DNA from: an uncultured Acetatifactor sp.
GTDB taxonomy: Bacteria; Bacillota; Clostridia; Lachnospirales; Lachnospiraceae
Assembly: GCA_947631715.1 (NCBI GenBank)
Contig: CANRMK010000076.1
Span: 1-9,251, forward strand
Length of the DNA: 9,251 nucleotides
Direction: 5' to 3'
The notes under the pieces are model-generated. The model was given only the letters and a program-made list of their open reading frames with translations, was not told the origin of the DNA and ran no database searches. The position numbers and the translations under genes are program-made. This document shows, in pieces, positions 6,579 to 9,251 of the stretch; the stretch's first letter is position 1, and the number at the start of each line of letters is the position of its first letter.

Positions 6579-7352
6579 CTAATTTACAAAAAATGCAGCC
6601 TCCATTTCAGCGCGGCGCCTCTTTATGCCGTCAAGGATCACTTTTTTCTTTTCCAGCAGTTTGCCCTTGTCCATGGGAGGAACGCCTTTCAGCCTGTACT
6701 CTATTCCAAGATTTTCATATTTTTTTACGCCCATGGTGTGATAGGGCAGAACATCAAGAGCTTTCAGGTTGTGGAACTGCCCGATAAAGTATCCAAGGTC
6801 AAAGAGATATTTATCATCGTCTGTAATGCCGGGCACCACTACATGCCGGATCCACATATCCACATTTTTTTCGTTCAGGTATTCGGCAAACTTCAGGATA
6901 TTGGTATTGGGCTGTTTTGTCAGATCTTTGTGCTTCTCAGGGTCGATGTGCTTGATATCCAGCATCACAAGATCCGTAAGCTTCATAAGCTTTTCCAGTT
7001 TTTCCTGCTGGGCGGCATTGTCCGGTTGAAAGGCGATTCCGGAAGAATCAATACAGGTATGGATATTCTTTTCTTTTGCCAGGGCAAACAGATCCAGCAG
7101 AAAATCGATCTGCATCAGCGGCTCTCCTCCAGTGACTGTCAGACCGCCGCCGTTGGCATAAAAGGGAAGATTGCGCTCATATTGTTCGATAATATAAGAT
7201 GGCTCCATCAGCGTGCCGCCGTTCATATCCCAGGTGTCGGGATTGTGGCAGTAGGCGCAGCGCATAGGGCAGCCCTGTACAAACACCACGAATCGTGTGC
7301 CGGGACCGTCCACCGTGCCGAAACTTTCTAAGGAATGAATTCTGCCCTGCAT
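6579..7352 (-). CDS. pflA: Pyruvate formate-lyase-activating enzyme (radical SAM)
   Basis: A 257-aa radical SAM enzyme that makes a 5'-deoxyadenosyl radical and abstracts hydrogen from the conserved glycine of PFL. The cluster motif CPMRCAYC gives CxxxCxxC at Cys28, Cys32 and Cys35. Upstream is HSLESFGTVDGPGTRFVVF, typical of PFL activases, and TGGEP (residues 74-78) is the SAM-binding GGE motif. The length is close to the 246 aa of the E. coli enzyme. Two in-frame ATGs are 6 bases apart: AAAAAGGAGG (7361-7370) is 8 bases from ATG 7352 but only 2 from ATG 7358, so 7352 is chosen. It lies downstream of the PFL genes but behind a terminator and has its own promoter. Its expected substrate is the RVSGYAV peptide of the 80-aa protein at 7598-7840. 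Confidence 0.95.
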   Translation of the reverse strand: MQGRIHSLESFGTVDGPGTRFVVFVQGCPMRCAYCHNPDTWDMNGGTLMEPSYIIEQYERNLPFYANGGGLTVTGGEPLMQIDFLLDLFALAKEKNIHTCIDSSGIAFQPDNAAQQEKLEKLMKLTDLVMLDIKHIDPEKHKDLTKQPNTNILKFAEYLNEKNVDMWIRHVVVPGITDDDKYLFDLGYFIGQFHNLKALDVLPYHTMGVKKYENLGIEYRLKGVPPMDKGKLLEKKKVILDGIKRRRAEMEAAFFVN

Positions 7353-7469
7353 AATCATGGCCTCCTTTTTATCATATCATTTTCATCTCCGTTCCAGGCG
7401 AATGTATTCGCTTTGCGTTTTTATGCGCCGGGGAAACAGAGACAAAACTGTAACTACATCTACCCTTAT

Positions 7470-7478
7470 ATTATACCA
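7470..7478 (-). promoter_or_regulatory. Extended -10 promoter of pflA
   Basis: TGGTATAAT on the minus strand is a perfect TATAAT with an extended TGn. The -35 is weak (TGGATT at 16 bases). The start would be near 7463, giving a leader of about 110 bases that contains a small hairpin, GCGAA-TACA-TTCGC. Because a terminator lies just upstream, pflA appears to be transcribed separately from the PFL body and radical-domain genes. Confidence 0.6.
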
Positions 7479-7540
7479 GAAACTGCGGGAAAATCCATAG
7501 CTTCCTGCAAAAAGGACCTGACAGTGTAAAAGGCCAGACA

Positions 7541-7572
7541 GAAAAACAGCGCCCTTAAAGATCAGGGCGCTG
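7541..7572 (-). terminator. Rho-independent terminator of the split PFL operon
   Basis: CAGCGCCCT and AGGGCGCTG (plus-strand 7547-7555 and 7564-7572) form a perfect 9-bp stem with an 8-base loop, followed by TTTTT on the minus strand. It lies 26 bases after the radical-domain gene. Confidence 0.9.
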
Positions 7573-7597
7573 CTTTGGTGTTCCTTGTATAACAGGT

Positions 7598-7840
7598 TTA
7601 GATTGCCTCGTGGAAAGTACGGGAGATAACATCTGCCTGCTGTTCGGGAGTAAGTTTGATGAAGTTCACTGCGTAACCGGATACTCGGATAGTCAGCTGA
7701 GGATAGTTCTCAGGATGCTTCTGAGCGTCAAGCAGAGTATCTCTGTTCAGAACATTTACGTTCAGGTGATGGCCGCCTTTTGTTGCGTATCCATCCAATA
7801 AATTTACAAGGTTGTTTACCTGTGCTGCACTTGCTGCCAT
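7598..7840 (-). CDS. Stand-alone glycyl radical domain (PFL radical subunit, GrcA-like)
   Basis: An 80-aa protein that is essentially only the C-terminal glycyl radical domain of PFL. It carries LDGYATKGGHHLNVNVLNRD (residues 15-34), YPQLTIRVSGYAVNF (46-60) with the radical glycine at Gly55, and the usual end LTPEQQADVISRTF. This matches the last roughly 75 residues of E. coli PFL (radical Gly734). E. coli GrcA/YfiD is a 127-aa relative that repairs damaged full-length PFL. Here the neighbouring PFL body lacks this domain, so the small protein should be an obligatory partner. The start is ATG 7840: AAGGAGG (7849-7855) is 8 bases before it and the family match begins just after. Upstream extension of the frame is not needed. 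A long hairpin precedes the gene and a terminator follows. Confidence 0.93.
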   Translation of the reverse strand: MAASAAQVNNLVNLLDGYATKGGHHLNVNVLNRDTLLDAQKHPENYPQLTIRVSGYAVNFIKLTPEQQADVISRTFHEAI

Positions 7841-7867
7841 AATTTTGTCCTCCTTATATTTTATTTG

Positions 7868-7902
7868 TTTTTGGCAGGACAGGGAATCTGCCCTGCCAAA
7901 AA
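7868..7902 (-). promoter_or_regulatory. Long perfect hairpin before the radical-domain gene
   Basis: A 35-base inverted repeat, arms TTTTTGGCAGG... and ...CCTGCCAAAAA, forms 15 bp (one G-U) around a 5-base loop. On the transcribed strand it is followed by A-rich sequence and then the Shine-Dalgarno, not by a T run, so it does not look like an ordinary terminator. It could be an mRNA end protector or processing site that sets the level of the 80-aa subunit. Confidence 0.6.
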
Positions 7903-7929
7903 GGTTCGATTTTGTTTTCAGGGATTGGA

Positions 7930-8133
7930 TCACTGGTAATCATCCAGGCCCTGTTCCAATGTGGGTACACTGCAGGCCAACGGCGTTCTGGAGCAGTCCG
8001 TACAGCCCATTGTCTGAACGTTTTTTGACTGTCTGCCCTGTTGATCGTAGTCCACATTTACGTGCCCGACGCCCTCTGTCATGCCGGAATCAAGCATTTT
8101 CACCAGGTCATCAATCATGTTTTTTTCGTCCAT
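7930..8133 (-). CDS. 67-aa protein resembling half a glycyl radical domain, with a C-terminal Cys motif
   Basis: I know no established function for this protein. The start is ATG 8133, with AAAAGGAG (8139-8146) five bases upstream; an earlier in-frame ATG lacks such a site. Residues 7-30 (IDDLVKMLDSGMT, EGVGHVNVDYD) align without gaps to residues 8-31 of the neighbouring 80-aa radical domain (LVNLLDGYATKGGHHLNVNV), sharing LV, LD, T, G, H and NV. From about residue 31 the proteins differ: there is no RVSGYAV and no radical glycine, but Cys44-x2-Cys47-x6-Cys54 (GCTDCSRTPLAC) and an acidic end. It looks like a duplicated radical domain whose radical half was replaced by a thiol or metal-binding tail. 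It lies between the PFL body and the radical subunit in the same operon, so a role in assembling, protecting or inactivating the complex is conceivable but only inferred. Confidence 0.75.
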   Translation of the reverse strand: MDEKNMIDDLVKMLDSGMTEGVGHVNVDYDQQGRQSKNVQTMGCTDCSRTPLACSVPTLEQGLDDYQ

Positions 8134-8180
8134 AGTGTCTCCTTTTATCATATTCAAGACAATTCCAAATATTGCTTACT

Positions 8181-8316
8181 TCAGATCAAGTTCCAGTGTC
8201 ACACGGTGACATTGTGTTTCCGGCGAGTCTTTATTTCAAATCAAGTTCCAGTGTCACACGGTGACATCGTGTTTCCGGCGAGTCTTTATTTCAAATCGAG
8301 TTCGATGTCACCGGCA
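8181..8316 (-). repeat. 55-bp tandem repeat derived from the 3' end of the PFL body gene
   Basis: Copies at 8181-8235 and 8236-8290 differ at only two positions. A partial, diverged third copy (8291 to about 8316) is the real 3' end of the PFL body gene. Each copy reads GAACT(T/C)GAT(T/C)TGAA(A/G)TAA on the minus strand, encoding ELDLK-stop; 55 is not a multiple of 3, so successive copies fall in different frames. Each full copy contains the inverted repeat TGTCAC-CGT-GTGACA (8197-8211 and 8252-8266), so the transcript carries two identical small hairpins. Confidence 0.9.
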
Positions 8317-9251
8317 AATACCTTGTCTTCCTTGCCCAGAGCGCCGGGAATGATGGTAAAGGTATTGGAGATACCGTCCTGCGCATCATTGAAAGGCAGC
8401 TTGGATACGGAAGAAAGGGAAGCCACTGCACCGTGGGTATCGCGGCCGTGCATCGGGTTGGCACCAGGAGCGAAAGGCTGGCCCTTCTTACGTCCGTCAG
8501 GAGTATTACCGGTAGCCTTACCATAGGTAACGTTAGAGGTAATGGTCAGGATGGACGTGGTAGGGATGCCGTTCCTGTAGGTGTGGTGTCTTCTCACAGC
8601 AGTCATGAACTTATGGACCACATCCTGAGCGATCTCGTCAACACGGTCATCGTCATTGCCGTATTTAGGGAAGTCACCAGTGGTCTCAAAGTCAACGATA
8701 ATGCCGTCCTCATCGCGGATGGGCTTCACCTTTGCATACTTGATAGCGGACAGGGAGTCTGCCACGATGGAAAGGCCTGCAACACCGGTTGCGAAGTAAC
8801 GCTTTACATCTCTGTCATGAAGAGCCATCTCTGCCCTTTCATAGCAGTACTTATCATGCATGTAATGGATAATGTTCAGGGTATTTACATATACGTCTGC
8901 CTGCCACTCAAGCATATCCATGAATTTGCTGTAAACGTCATCATAGTCCAGAACATCGCCGGTAACGGGACGATATTTGGGGCCGACCTGCTTCTTGGTG
9001 ACTTCGTCGATACCACCGTTCAAAGCGTACAGCAGGCACTTTGCAACATTGGCGCGGGCGCCGAAGAACTGCATTTCCTTACCGATTACCATGGAGGATA
9101 CGCAGCATGCAATACCGTAATCGTCACCGTGAACCACTCTCATCAGATCGTCGTTCTCGTACTGGATAGAAGAGGTCTGGATAGACATCTTTGCGCAGTA
9201 TCTCTTCCAGTTCTCGGGAAGTCTGGTGGACCAGAGAACCGTCAGGTTGGG
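8286..9251 (-). CDS. pflB: Formate C-acetyltransferase (PFL) body lacking the glycyl radical domain; 5' end outside window
   Basis: The last 321 residues of a PFL, which converts pyruvate and CoA to formate and acetyl-CoA. The frame is open to the window edge, so the N-terminus is missing and the ATG at 9188 is internal. DDYGIACCVSS holds the catalytic Cys-Cys pair (residues 49-50 here; Cys418-Cys419 in E. coli). QFFGARANVAK, NIIHYMHDKYCYE, ADSLSAIKYAKVKPIRDEDG, SNVTYGKATGNTPDGRKKGQ, GANPMHGRD and DGISNTFTIIPGALGKEDKV follow E. coli PFL closely. The protein then ends with a short ELDLK tail and a TAA, exactly where E. coli PFL continues into LAGLMDGYFHH and the radical domain. That missing part is encoded by the 80-aa gene at 7598-7840, so the enzyme is split rather than truncated. 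The operon promoter lies outside the window. Confidence 0.93.
   Translation of the reverse strand, partial: PNLTVLWSTRLPENWKRYCAKMSIQTSSIQYENDDLMRVVHGDDYGIACCVSSMVIGKEMQFFGARANVAKCLLYALNGGIDEVTKKQVGPKYRPVTGDVLDYDDVYSKFMDMLEWQADVYVNTLNIIHYMHDKYCYERAEMALHDRDVKRYFATGVAGLSIVADSLSAIKYAKVKPIRDEDGIIVDFETTGDFPKYGNDDDRVDEIAQDVVHKFMTAVRRHHTYRNGIPTTSILTITSNVTYGKATGNTPDGRKKGQPFAPGANPMHGRDTHGAVASLSSVSKLPFNDAQDGISNTFTIIPGALGKEDKVFAGDIELDLK

Noticed and set aside
6339..7331. 330-codon plus-strand frame opposite the ferredoxin gene and pflA
   Set aside because: It covers two genes with intact Fe-S motifs, good ribosome binding sites and promoters on the minus strand. The plus-strand product has no recognisable motif.
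7841..7933. N-terminal extension of the 80-aa radical-domain protein
   Set aside because: The extension would translate the long hairpin and overlap the end of the 67-aa gene. AAGGAGG is placed correctly for ATG 7840.
8181..8290. CRISPR-like or insertion-site repeats
   Set aside because: The units are directly tandem with no spacers and are copies of the adjacent gene end. There is no transposase gene or target-site duplication.
8041..8526. 161-codon plus-strand frame across the tandem repeat
   Set aside because: It is antisense to the PFL body and the 67-aa gene. Its internal protein repeat only reflects the 55-bp DNA repeat.
8286..9251. PFL body as a simple pseudogene truncated before its radical domain
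   Set aside because: The frame is clean with conserved motifs, and the missing domain is present intact in the same operon with its own start signals, so a functional split is the better reading.

Overview
The window looks like chromosomal DNA from a clostridial Firmicute, most likely a member of the Lachnospiraceae. This rests on gene order (rpsF-ssb-rpsR, then a GdpP-type phosphodiesterase, rplI and dnaB), strong AAGGAGG-type ribosome binding sites, a short clostridial 2[4Fe-4S] ferredoxin and pyruvate formate-lyase (PFL) fermentation genes. The genus cannot be fixed from the sequence alone.

Left part, plus strand (1-6215): housekeeping genes. A promoter (103-131) and a structured leader precede rpsF (S6), ssb and rpsR (S18), and a strong terminator (1301-1346) closes this unit. 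A second unit follows: gdpP-like (membrane c-di-AMP/dinucleotide phosphodiesterase), rplI (L9) and dnaB (replicative helicase). A MerR-type DNA-binding protein with a coiled coil and a basic tail comes next. Between dnaB and the MerR gene is a 37-codon reading frame for a possible single-span membrane peptide. It overlaps the dnaB stop (ATGA) and the merR start (GTGA), but a terminator-like hairpin lies inside it.

Right part, minus strand (9251 down to 6254): anaerobic pyruvate metabolism. Reading in the direction of transcription there is the C-terminal part of a PFL body with the catalytic Cys-Cys pair, which stops just before the glycyl radical domain. It is followed by a 55-bp tandem repeat built from the gene's own tail, and then a 67-aa protein that resembles the first half of a glycyl radical domain but ends in a Cys motif. 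Next come a long hairpin, an 80-aa stand-alone glycyl radical domain carrying RVSGYAV, and a terminator. A separately promoted PFL-activating enzyme (pflA) and a separately promoted 56-aa ferredoxin with its own terminator complete the region.

The main point of interest is the split PFL. The cysteine-bearing body and the radical-bearing glycine are on different polypeptides, so the 80-aa protein must supply the radical in trans after activation by PflA. The ferredoxin is a plausible electron source for PflA. The 67-aa half-domain protein between the two parts is the least explained gene here. The convergent plus and minus units meet at a strong terminator near 6254-6298. No stretch longer than 300 bases lacks a gene.
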